DNA of 8,944 nucleotides, from contig JAHKLQ010000001.1 in assembly GCA_020854975.1 (NCBI GenBank), positions 1 to 8,944 of the forward strand. The letters run 5' to 3'. Within the stretch, counting starts at the first letter, position 1. Each line of letters begins with the position of its first letter. A program made the translations under genes and the position numbers. This stretch comes from Methanobacterium sp. (GTDB taxonomy: Archaea; Methanobacteriota; Methanobacteria; Methanobacteriales; Methanobacteriaceae). This document shows, piece by piece, positions 1 to 7,863 of this stretch. Below the pieces are notes generated by a model that saw only the letters and a program-made list of their open reading frames with translations, made no database searches and was not told the origin of the DNA.

Positions 1-293
1 AGTTTAGTTATTTAATAGCATTAAAATGAATAAGGGATCATTTCCTCTTTAAAAAGGATCATACCTCTCAAATAAGGAACCATATCTTCTTCAAATAAAC
101 CATATCCTCTTTAAATGGGATCATGTTTCTCTTCATTTATATAATGAATCATTCCTCTTCAAATAAAGAATGATACCCTCTTTAAATGAATTTTATTTAA
201 CTATAACTAGATCTTATTTACCATATCTTGAATATGAATTATTTGATTATTTACATGAATTTTACAGGAATTTAGTTATTTAGATGAATTTAG
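1..293. other. AT-rich spacer downstream of argJ, no gene
   Basis: No credible coding region on either strand. The left two thirds is a degenerate tandem repeat, described separately. A 12-bp direct repeat, TTTAGTTATTTA, occurs at 3-14 and again at 271-282, and a related stretch sits at 286-295 beside the argJ stop codon. Transcripts leaving argJ on the minus strand run through this stretch. I see no strong hairpin followed by a T-run, so no terminator is called. Confidence 0.6.
34..190. repeat. Degenerate tandem repeat, about 21-bp period, 7 units
   Basis: Units resembling GGATCATNCCTCTTTAAAT recur, with the CAT core at 39, 60, 81, 101, 122 and 150 and a GAT variant at 172. Successive spacings are 21, 21, 20, 21, 28 and 22 bp, so most copies lie on the same face of the helix, two turns apart. 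Copies differ at several positions and the spacing varies, unlike a CRISPR array, which has exact repeats and unrelated spacers. Read on the minus strand, the units contain GAGG followed closely by ATG, but no sustained open frame results. Confidence 0.7.
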
Positions 294-1487
294 TTAAGTG
301 GAATACTCTGAGTTAATACGCACATAGTCGTAGCTAAGGTCACAGCCATATGCAATAGCTTGATGTTCTCCCAGGTGAAGATCAACGATGATCTTAATTT
401 TTTCACGTTCCATTATGCTTTCAGCTAATTCCAACTCCTCAGTACCATCAAAGGCAATGATGTCTCCCTGTTTAACAATATCCACAAAACGCTCCCCATC
501 TTCCAAACGGACACTTATTTTATCAGCATCCATATGGGCACCTGAATAACCTACGGCAGCAACGATACGTCCCCAGTTAGGATCAGCTCCAAAAATAGCA
601 GTTTTCACCAGGGGAGAAGTTACTATCGCTTTAGCAGATTTCCTTGCATCTAATGCATTTAGGGCGTTTTTCACTTCCACTTCCATAAACTTGGTTGCTC
701 CTTCACCATCATGGGCCAGCATCCGAGCCAGTTCTCCACAAAGGTATTCCAAGGCTTCCTGGAAATTTTCATCAATTTTTCCCTGCCCGGGTTGTGCCAT
801 GAGCACTACAATATCATTGGTGCTTTCATCACCATCAATAACCACCATGTTAAAAGTTTTATCAACAGCTTCTTTGAGAGCTTTTTCAAGTTCCTGGGGG
901 CTGGCTTCTATATCTGTAGTTATGAAACAAAGCATGGTCCCCATGTTAGGAGCGATCATTCCCGAACCTTTAGTTATACCTCCAATACGGATTTTTTCCC
1001 CATTTTGGAGGGTTGTTTCCAGGGCAAATTCTTTAGGGTAGGTGTCAGTGGTCATAATAGCCTCAGCAGCATTTCGAGATGCCTGGGGTGAGTTATCTAA
1101 CCTTTCTATCGCACCTGTGATTAAGTGGCTGATTATGGGTAGGGGTAGTTGACGGCCTATGATCCCAGTGGATGCTACTGCCACCTCTTCTTTGGGGATG
1201 TTGAGGGATTCTGCCACCTGAAAGGCCATGAGGTTGGCATGTTCTCTACCTTTTTCTCCGGTGAAACAGTTGGCATTGCCACTGTTGGCCACAATAGCTG
1301 AAAGTTTACCATCTTTAACAGCTTCTTGGGTGACCATAATAGGGGCAGCCTGCACCTTATTACTGGTGAACATGGCAGCAGCACTGCTTCCAGGGTAATG
1401 TACAACTGCCACTCCATAATTATCTTTGCAGGCTCCAGCAGCCTTTACACCGCTCACTGCACATATTCCACCTTCGATTTTTTTCAT
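294..1487 (-). CDS. argJ: ArgJ, glutamate N-acetyltransferase (ornithine acetyltransferase)
   Basis: ArgJ moves the acetyl group from N-acetylornithine to glutamate, giving ornithine and recycling N-acetylglutamate in cytoplasmic arginine synthesis. Some family members also use acetyl-CoA; which applies here cannot be read from sequence. The 397 residues match the usual family length. Visible family motifs are STGIIG (106-111), [14 protein letters not shown] (173-186) with Thr184 as the expected nucleophile freed by self-cleavage, DGDESTND (218-225), GEGATK (261-266), ADPNWGRI (301-308) and the C-terminal [17 protein letters not shown]. The residue before Thr184 is Gly rather than the common Ala. 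The ATG at 1487 is preceded by AGGCGAT (1493-1499), one base from the archaeal AGGTGAT ribosome binding site. The gene stands apart from the operon to its right and seems to have its own promoter. Confidence 0.97.
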   Translation of the reverse strand: MKKIEGGICAVSGVKAAGACKDNYGVAVVHYPGSSAAAMFTSNKVQAAPIMVTQEAVKDGKLSAIVANSGNANCFTGEKGREHANLMAFQVAESLNIPKEEVAVASTGIIGRQLPLPIISHLITGAIERLDNSPQASRNAAEAIMTTDTYPKEFALETTLQNGEKIRIGGITKGSGMIAPNMGTMLCFITTDIEASPQELEKALKEAVDKTFNMVVIDGDESTNDIVVLMAQPGQGKIDENFQEALEYLCGELARMLAHDGEGATKFMEVEVKNALNALDARKSAKAIVTSPLVKTAIFGADPNWGRIVAAVGYSGAHMDADKISVRLEDGERFVDIVKQGDIIAFDGTEELELAESIMEREKIKIIVDLHLGEHQAIAYGCDLSYDYVRINSEYST

Positions 1488-1532
1488 AACCCATCGCCTT
1501 TTAATACTTTAACATGAATCCTCAGTGAACCT

Positions 1533-1557
1533 GTTCTTAATTAAATTAAGTTCTTAA
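1533..1557. promoter_or_regulatory. Palindrome with flanking direct repeats at argJ start region
   Basis: CTTAATT (1536-1542) and AATTAAG (1544-1550) form a perfect 7-bp inverted repeat around A1543. GTTCTTAA is repeated directly at 1533-1540 and 1550-1557, 17 bp apart. The element lies about where transcription from the TATA box at 1562-1569 should begin, which suits a repressor operator. The bases are seen; the regulatory role is inferred, and AT-rich sequence produces such symmetry by chance more often than GC-rich sequence. Confidence 0.35.
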
Positions 1558-1558
1558 A

Positions 1559-1571
1559 TAACTTATATTCA
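1559..1571 (-). promoter_or_regulatory. Candidate TATA box for argJ
   Basis: On the minus strand this reads GAATATAAGTTA. Archaeal start sites usually lie about 25 nt downstream of the TATA centre, predicting initiation near 1540 and a leader of about 50 nt containing the ribosome binding site at 1493-1499. The same 11-mer AATATAAGTTA occurs at 1963-1973 upstream of the next gene. Confidence 0.4.
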
Positions 1572-1578
1572 TTTGGAT

Positions 1579-1601
1579 AAAAAATTCTTAATTGAAGAAT
1601 T
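1579..1601 (-). terminator. Candidate terminator after the small surface protein gene
   Basis: AATTCTT (1583-1589) pairs perfectly with AAGAATT (1595-1601) across a 5-nt loop. On the minus strand the hairpin starts at the stop codon and leads into six T residues (1579-1584). Archaeal termination relies mostly on the U-run, so this could end the 1600-1935 transcript just before the argJ promoter. The stem is all A/T apart from one G-C pair, hence weak. Confidence 0.45.
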
Positions 1602-1935
1602 AATTATCTGCACTGTTATTGGTAGTGGTATTGGTAGATGGTTGAGGTTGTGAGGGGTTTGACTGTGTATTTTCTTCATAAACATCTTGTGAACTGGAGG
1701 ATGATGTTTGTACGGTGGTTTCTGTGTTAGTAGCAGGTGTGGTGTTGGTGGTGTTGCTGTCTTCTACATTATAGATAATGGGCAGATCAGTGGATGTGTT
1801 AAGAGAAAAGGAAGAATTATCTGTGCTTGGGAAAATATCGAATCCTGAGAATATGCTTGCTCCTGTGCCACATCCAAATGCAAGGAGGGATACAACCAGG
1901 GCAACTGTTGCTTTTCCTTTAATATCCTCTCGCAT
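1600..1935 (-). CDS. Small membrane-anchored or secreted Ser/Thr/Asn-rich protein
   Basis: I do not recognise a family. The 111-residue product has a charged N-terminus (MREDIKGK), one hydrophobic segment at about 9-30, and then a long polar tail rich in Thr, Ser and Asn, with six N-x-S/T sequons (N40, N46, N61, N64, N102, N106). This fits a signal peptide or single membrane anchor with a flexible, possibly glycosylated exterior part. Cys22 in LAFGCG hints at lipidation, but the lipobox is poor. The ATG at 1935 has AGAGGT (1944-1949) 8 nt upstream, supporting translation. The gene sits alone, with a terminator candidate after it. The tail is low complexity, so similarity searches would be uninformative there; the hydrophobic N-terminus is the part to compare. 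Confidence 0.7.
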   Translation of the reverse strand: MREDIKGKATVALVVSLLAFGCGTGASIFSGFDIFPSTDNSSFSLNTSTDLPIIYNVEDSNTTNTTPATNTETTVQTSSSSSQDVYEENTQSNPSQPQPSTNTTTNNSADN

Positions 1936-1962
1936 AATTTCAAACCTCTACTTGTATATTAT

Positions 1963-1994
1963 TAACTTATATTGATTTAAACAATATTTTTTTT
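1963..1994 (-). promoter_or_regulatory. Candidate promoter for the small surface protein gene
   Basis: Two TATA-like stretches lie here on the minus strand: an A-run leading into AATATTG (about 1982-1994) and AATATAAG (1966-1973). The first would place the start near 1960 and keep the ribosome binding site at 1944-1949 in the leader. The second would give an almost leaderless message, so the first is preferred. Confidence 0.3.
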
Positions 1995-2013
1995 ATTGAG
2001 TAACTGATTATTC

Positions 2014-2055
2014 TTTTTGTGTAAATGAAAAAATATTTTTTGTGTAAGTGAAAAA
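2014..2055. repeat. Two-copy 19-bp direct repeat, 23-bp period
   Basis: TTTTTGTGTAARTGAAAAA occurs at 2014-2032 and 2037-2055 with a single difference (A or G at R). Each copy is flanked by T5 and A5 arms. The pair lies between the end of the five-gene operon and the promoter of the small surface protein gene, so it could be an operator for the latter or form the operon's U-run terminators. Confidence 0.7.
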
Positions 2056-2090
2056 TTTTAGCTCTATCCCATTTTAGAATGATGTTCTAA
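2028..2090 (-). terminator. Candidate terminator region of the tgtA operon
   Basis: After the last operon gene, the minus strand has a small hairpin, TTAGAA (2074-2079) with TTCTAA (2085-2090), then T-runs at 2051-2055 and 2028-2033. Consecutive U-runs are the main archaeal termination signal. The hairpin lies 20 or more nt from the first T-run, so it is not a bacterial-style intrinsic terminator. Confidence 0.4.
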
Positions 2091-2132
2091 TTTCAATAAA
2101 CATCTATTGTAATGGAATAAAGTTCATCCAAA

Positions 2133-3341
2133 TTATGCAGTCAGGGCGTAGAGTAAAGCCAGACCTATAGCTACCAGGCCGAATTCCCAGTATCCTACAT
2201 TCCATCCAATGAGGGTCACTATGAATACGAATATGAAGATCAAAACTACTCTGCCTTTTTTTTCCTGGAGAAATTCAATTACTGCACGGCTGAATTCTGA
2301 TGGGACATAATAGGCATATATACCATCAGCTAAGTCAAAAACCATTACCGGTGAATTATTCCAGATTTTAATGTCATCTGCCATCTGGGCTCTTTCCCCT
2401 GCTTCACGACGGCTTTTACCAATACCTACCCTGAGTCTGGCACCGTTGTTGAGAGCATGCCAGGATGAGTCTATTCCAGCGCGAAGGGCAGCGTCTTTAG
2501 TAGGTAGGTTGGCTATAAGGTCATCTCCTCCCTCACGGTAACCTTCTATTTTACCTTTACAGTCTTTTTCAATGTAGTCTCTAACTTCGTTCATGAGTTT
2601 TAAGAGTTTATCCCGGCCCTGTTCCTCTATAAACTGGGTTGAGTCAAAGGCATCTATGAACAGGTAATTATCGTATACTGCTGGTGCTCCTTCCAGTTTT
2701 GTGATTTTACTGGAGAATACAATGGCAAATTCTCCTCCCAATTTGGTAAAACCTACACCAGATGTTTCTCCGATTTTTTTGTTGAGGTTGATGGAGCGTT
2801 CAATGGCAGCTGCCCCAGTCATTCCCACAGCAGCTCTTACATCAATTGCTCTTTCCATTCCTATCTTTATTAACTCCACACCCACTCTTATTGCATCGTT
2901 TTTAGATAAAAGTCGGGAAACAATTTCAGTGTTACTCCTTTCCACAATGACCCCATTTTCTTTTTTGATGATCTGCACGAATTCATCTATAATCCTCTTG
3001 TTGCCACTGAAGACTTCCACATAGAGGTAGCGGTCACTTCCCATGATGATGTTGCTCATGAGAGCATATTCATTAACATTATCTTCTGCAGGTTTAATTT
3101 CAATGAATCTGCGGTTTTCAGGAATGTTTCCATGTCCAACTTCTTTTAACAGGTTTTGGAATATGTTTTGCGTGTTTATATTCGCTTTTTCAATTTCAAG
3201 GAGCATGGTACGGGTGTAGTTAACCATCTCCACATATTCTTGTTCTGTTTCATTGGTAGGATAATATTTGGTACCTATACTTATAACCCTGTGTTTTAAG
3301 AGGAAACCAAATATGGTTTTTAACAGAAAATTACCAGCCAT
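2133..3341 (-). CDS. Membrane-anchored protein with tandem palm/cyclase-like domains and GGDD motif
   Basis: I cannot name this 402-residue protein. Residues about 225-325 have the layout of the GGDEF/class III cyclase/Cas10 palm fold: FIDAFD with Asp230 at the first metal position, EGGDDLIA with GGDD at 271-274, and LRVGIG (303-308) where GGDEF proteins have SIG. Residues about 106-195 look like a decayed copy: YLYVEV (105-110) matches YLFIDA (226-231), the GGDD position has become NTEI (137-140), and VRAAVG (168-173) matches LRVGIG. The C-terminus has two membrane segments (about 364-380 and 384-401), so the catalytic part is probably cytoplasmic. The ATG directly follows the previous gene's stop, with GGGAGGAG (3350-3357) upstream. 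Nucleotide cyclase, GTP-cyclohydrolase-III-like or oligonucleotide-forming activity are all possible; none is shown. Confidence 0.8.
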   Translation of the reverse strand: MAGNFLLKTIFGFLLKHRVISIGTKYYPTNETEQEYVEMVNYTRTMLLEIEKANINTQNIFQNLLKEVGHGNIPENRRFIEIKPAEDNVNEYALMSNIIMGSDRYLYVEVFSGNKRIIDEFVQIIKKENGVIVERSNTEIVSRLLSKNDAIRVGVELIKIGMERAIDVRAAVGMTGAAAIERSINLNKKIGETSGVGFTKLGGEFAIVFSSKITKLEGAPAVYDNYLFIDAFDSTQFIEEQGRDKLLKLMNEVRDYIEKDCKGKIEGYREGGDDLIANLPTKDAALRAGIDSSWHALNNGARLRVGIGKSRREAGERAQMADDIKIWNNSPVMVFDLADGIYAYYVPSEFSRAVIEFLQEKKGRVVLIFIFVFIVTLIGWNVGYWEFGLVAIGLALLYALTA

Positions 3342-5112
<1,771 letters not shown>

Positions 5113-5113
5113 T

Positions 5114-5467
5114 TTAACTTAACCTCAATATAGCCTCAGCCAGATCACCATTGGCATCCTTCAATGCTTCACGTGCTTCATCCTGGCTGACACCGGTTTG
5201 AGTGGCTACTAATTCCACATCATCGTCAGGAATTACCAGTTCCACTTCAACTTTTCTTTCTTTAGTTTTTCCTGAAATCTGATAGGTGTCTTGACCCATG
5301 AAATTCATCAGGTTCACCTTGGGATTGTTGATGACGATTTCTTTATTTTTGAATTTAATAATAACTTCACTAACACCTTTAACATCTTTCATGTCCATGC
5401 CCATTTGTTTCATGGCTCTTTGCATCTGTTTAAGCTGTTTTGGATTCATTCCTGCACTGGGTATCAT
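5114..5467 (-). CDS. nac: Nascent polypeptide-associated complex protein (archaeal NAC)
   Basis: The 117-residue protein has the standard archaeal layout. A Met-rich basic helix (about 7-26) resembles the ribosome-contacting part. A NAC beta-barrel core spans about 30-75 (VSEVIIKFKNKEIVINNPKV, then MGQDTYQISGK), followed by a C-terminal UBA domain at about 80-117 (ELVATQTGVSQDEAREALKD). Archaeal NAC forms a homodimer resembling eukaryotic alpha-NAC and binds nascent chains at the ribosome exit tunnel. The ATG at 5467 overlaps the tgtA stop by one base (TAATG), and GGAGG (5474-5478) lies 6 nt upstream, so translation is probably coupled to tgtA. A start at Met7 is possible but has no comparable binding site. 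The pairing with tgtA is consistent with a translation-related operon. Confidence 0.96.
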   Translation of the reverse strand: MIPSAGMNPKQLKQMQRAMKQMGMDMKDVKGVSEVIIKFKNKEIVINNPKVNLMNFMGQDTYQISGKTKERKVEVELVIPDDDVELVATQTGVSQDEAREALKDANGDLAEAILRLS

Positions 5468-7485
5468 TAAAAGCCTCCTTTTCTTGTTTTTACTGCTTGA
5501 CCAGTTTTAAAATCATGTATTTCTTTCCCGTTTAATATTGACTTTCCGAAGGCCAGGAGCTGGTCTTGTTCATTCACAATCAATACTTCATCCTTTGCAT
5601 GGATATTTATATCACAATTTATAACGAATTTAGCAAATATACTTTTTCCTTCCCGAGCAAAGGGTTCCGCATCTTCATTAACCACCACCCTATTTTTAGG
5701 GTAGGGAAGGAAACTGTGCAGTCGGCGTGCCCCTTCACGGGCTAAGACAAAAACGCCATCACTGGCTCTTAAGGTGGCAATAAGTTCTTCACCATCATAA
5801 ACATGACGTATTTTACCGGTTTTCCTACTTTTAACTATTTTAATATCTCCAGTGAAAAGACCACTTCCAGCACCAGCTCCGAACTGATAATCAGCTATCC
5901 TCTCTATCCTTTCATGGTCATCCACCATGATCTTCAGGGGTAGGGAGAATAAATGGTCTTCATCAATTTGGAAAGTTTTATCAAGTCTGAATGTTTTTAG
6001 CACTTTTTCACTAACTATAATCTCCTCAAACTCTCTCAGATAATTCTTTAAAAGATTATTTACCATTTTTATTGAATCTTCATCATAATCTTGTGGTGAT
6101 TCATTCTGTGCCAGTGGATAGATCTGATCGAGTTCCAGGGGAATTACTCCAAAGGGCACATCAACCACAGTAACCTGCATATCGTCAAGTTGGGTTTCTA
6201 TACTTTGTGGTTCCAGTGTTTGTATGCTCTGATTATCGATAATCCGATAGTATGATTGGGGGATGTCATGTAAATATTCTGAATAAGGTTTTCTACTGCG
6301 GGGAAGGAGTAATACCCTCTTTTTACTGGGAATTCTTTCCAACCTTTTCCAGTGACGATAGACTTCTGGACGGTTCAGTGATTCAGGGCCAGAATAGAAG
6401 AATGCTGATTTTTTATAGGGGGGATCATATTTTTCCAGATCTGTAGTGAAATTTTTAAGACTGCGCAGAGCTTCCAGTAGAAATGGATGAGCCCGGCATC
6501 GTTGTTCAACCAGTTCCCATAAGTTTCCATCGATTATGGACTGGCGGATTCTTCTCATTTCAGCAAAGCTCACATTTAAATTATGTCTGGCCAGGAGTTC
6601 TACTCTTTCTGATTTTTCCATTTGACGCAGTTCTTCCGGGGTGTGGCTGGTGCAGACTTCACAGGAACAGGGCATCTCATAAAGGTTTTCCAGTTTCAAA
6701 GTTCCATTGGGCATTAACAGCCGGTCATCCTCAGCATATAAAATATATGCTGCTGAATCAAACAGGTCACATCCCATGGCCACTGCCAGGGCAAAGATCA
6801 TGGGATGACCTGCACCCATCAGGTGACGGGGCCTATCATCAGGCAAATGACTCACAGAAGCCATGACCACTTCCACTAACTCTTCATAACGATAAGATTC
6901 CATCAGGGGAACTACTGCTCCAATGGGGTGGACCTGGAAATCCATTTTTCCCAGTATATCAGCACACTTGCTGCGCAGATCAGGGTAGGTGGATCCCTGT
7001 ACCACCGAGTTTAACATTAACTCCTCTCTCACCTCAAGTGCTTCTTCTGCCCGTTGGAGTGTTACTTCCAGTTCCCGTTTTGCACGTTCCTTTTTAACAG
7101 AAGGAGGGGTAGGTATGTCTAGGGAGGTTCCAATATCTGTTCCTATCTTCTCCTGGAACTGGACTATCTCCTGGTTGGTGACTTCAACATCTCCATAAAG
7201 AGAAAGCTGGAATGAACCAGAATCTGTTACTATGGGGCCAGAAAAATTTATGAGTTTATGAACACCCTCTTTTTCTGCGATTTTTCTCAGTTCTTTATTT
7301 TTATAAATAAGATAAGCATTGGTAATTACCACTTCTGCTCCGTAAAGAGAAACATCAATGGTTTGTTTTCCTGGATGAATTACTGGCATGAGTGCAGGGG
7401 TTCTAATATTCCCATGGGGTGTTTTGAGCACACCTAATCGTCCCCGGGCATCTTTATATTTTATTTCAAAGTTCAAATCTTTCAC
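5467..7485 (-). CDS. tgtA: TgtA, archaeosine tRNA-guanine(15) transglycosylase
   Basis: TgtA replaces guanine-15 in the D-loop of archaeal tRNAs with preQ0, the first tRNA-level step to archaeosine. The catalytic barrel covers about 1-345: Asp88 in TDSGSFQ, Asp243 in FDSAAY, and zinc ligands Cys273, Cys275, Cys278 and His301, with the spacing of the Pyrococcus enzyme. A PUA domain closes the protein (about 595-672). At 672 residues it is about 90 longer than my recollection of the Pyrococcus protein. The extra part (about 385-485) resembles the ArcS core, with PRSRKPYSEYLH (395-406) and FGVIPLELDQIYP (445-457). The listed start is GTG at 7485, giving MKDLNFEIKY. No good binding site precedes it, whereas AGGTGA (7482-7487) lies 5 nt before TTG at 7476, which would give MNFEIKY. 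It heads the five-gene operon. Confidence 0.96.
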   Translation of the reverse strand: MKDLNFEIKYKDARGRLGVLKTPHGNIRTPALMPVIHPGKQTIDVSLYGAEVVITNAYLIYKNKELRKIAEKEGVHKLINFSGPIVTDSGSFQLSLYGDVEVTNQEIVQFQEKIGTDIGTSLDIPTPPSVKKERAKRELEVTLQRAEEALEVREELMLNSVVQGSTYPDLRSKCADILGKMDFQVHPIGAVVPLMESYRYEELVEVVMASVSHLPDDRPRHLMGAGHPMIFALAVAMGCDLFDSAAYILYAEDDRLLMPNGTLKLENLYEMPCSCEVCTSHTPEELRQMEKSERVELLARHNLNVSFAEMRRIRQSIIDGNLWELVEQRCRAHPFLLEALRSLKNFTTDLEKYDPPYKKSAFFYSGPESLNRPEVYRHWKRLERIPSKKRVLLLPRSRKPYSEYLHDIPQSYYRIIDNQSIQTLEPQSIETQLDDMQVTVVDVPFGVIPLELDQIYPLAQNESPQDYDEDSIKMVNNLLKNYLREFEEIIVSEKVLKTFRLDKTFQIDEDHLFSLPLKIMVDDHERIERIADYQFGAGAGSGLFTGDIKIVKSRKTGKIRHVYDGEELIATLRASDGVFVLAREGARRLHSFLPYPKNRVVVNEDAEPFAREGKSIFAKFVINCDINIHAKDEVLIVNEQDQLLAFGKSILNGKEIHDFKTGQAVKTRKGGF

Positions 7486-7487
7486 CT
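7474..7487 (-). promoter_or_regulatory. Ribosome binding site that may shift the tgtA start to TTG
   Basis: The minus strand reads AGGTGA, then AAGAT, then TTG. The GTG called as tgtA start sits inside this ribosome-binding-site match and has only AGATTATCCATTAA upstream. A start at TTG, codon 4, would use the site at normal spacing and fits the remembered N-terminus of Pyrococcus TgtA, in which FEIK follows soon after the start. Confidence 0.5.
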
Positions 7488-7577
7488 TAATGGATAATCT
7501 TAATTTTAATGTGTAACCTTAGTTTTTAGTAGGTTGTAGTACAGTTTAAAGTTCATTTTCTAACTAAAACTCAAATT

Positions 7578-7596
7578 TGTTATAAAGTGTTCTTAA
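7578..7596 (-). promoter_or_regulatory. Candidate promoter of the tgtA operon
   Basis: On the minus strand TTAAGAACACTTTATAAC contains TTTATAA (7580-7586), close to the methanobacterial TATA consensus. Initiation is expected near 7557, leaving a leader of about 70 nt. Another TATA-like match, AAATATATTTA (about 7706-7716), would give a leader of roughly 200 nt. TTAAGAAC at 7589-7596 is the same 8-mer found twice in the argJ start region. Confidence 0.4.
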
Positions 7597-7627
7597 AAAT
7601 TCTTTATTATTAAAAATTCCTTATTAT
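7593..7627. repeat. Two-copy 17-bp tandem repeat
   Basis: TTAAAAATTCYTTATTAT begins at 7593 and again at 7610; the copies differ only at Y and share one base. It lies immediately upstream of the predicted TATA box of the tgtA operon. Confidence 0.65.
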
Positions 7628-7711
7628 AATTATTGTATTCCTACATCATCAATATTTGTGCATCACTAACCTGCCTAGATTATGTGTGTCACTATTAATT
7701 CGTCTAAATAT

Positions 7712-7751
7712 ATTTTTTTGATTCATCAGGATTTTTTTGATTCATCCGGAT
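7712..7751. repeat. Two-copy 19-bp tandem repeat
   Basis: ATTTTTTTGATTCATCMGG begins at 7712 and 7731, differing only at M, with the following AT shared. A weaker third match, ACATCGGGATCAA, lies at 7773-7785. The T-runs are on the plus strand, where no gene precedes them, so these are unlikely to be terminators for the genes in view. Confidence 0.7.
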
Positions 7752-7863
7752 CAAAAATTTATTATATTTCTTACATCGGGATCAAAGCCCTTGACATTAA
7801 GATCATTTGTTATAAATATTATTTCAGGTTATTTCCCTGATCCAAGTCATCAGCCGCCAGAAA

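Larger units (their letters stand above)
7486..7863. other. AT-rich spacer between the methyltransferase gene and tgtA
   Basis: 378 bp with no credible gene. It contains a TATA-like site for the tgtA operon and two short tandem repeats, listed separately. TTTTTGAT (7734-7741) and ATCAAAAA (7750-7757) form an 8-bp inverted repeat. No strong minus-strand T-run follows the methyltransferase gene, so no terminator is called for it. Confidence 0.6.

Noticed and set aside
34..190. CRISPR array
   Set aside because: Units are only about 21 bp apart with no separate spacers, copies diverge from each other, and no cas gene is in view.
691..1091. Plus-strand open frames opposite argJ (116 and 126 codons)
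   Set aside because: They lie wholly inside argJ, whose protein is conserved throughout; composition looks like an antisense shadow and no ribosome binding site supports them.
1600..1935. Definite lipoprotein
   Set aside because: The sequence before Cys22 (LAF-G) fits the lipobox poorly, and lipidation of this type cannot be assumed in this lineage.
2133..3341. Type III CRISPR Cas10 because of the GGDD motif
   Set aside because: The protein is too short, has no HD or Cas10-type zinc region, has membrane helices, and there are no csm/cmr neighbours or CRISPR array.
2133..3341. Standard bacterial diguanylate cyclase
   Set aside because: The motif is GGDDL rather than GG[DE]EF, the usual downstream RxxD inhibitory site is not evident, and c-di-GMP signalling is not established in methanogens.
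6483..6866. Plus-strand open frame of 127 codons opposite tgtA
   Set aside because: It covers the conserved TgtA catalytic barrel, including the zinc-site region, on the other strand, so it is a shadow frame.
7732..7758. Intrinsic terminator from the 8-bp inverted repeat
   Set aside because: Only the plus strand has the long T-run, and it precedes rather than follows the stem; no plus-strand gene lies upstream.
7800..7863. C/D-box small RNA just downstream of the methyltransferase gene (CTGATGA and CTGA on the minus strand)
   Set aside because: Only one C-like and one D-like box are placed sensibly; no D'/C' pair or guide stretch of normal length could be identified, and such 4-7-mers are common by chance.
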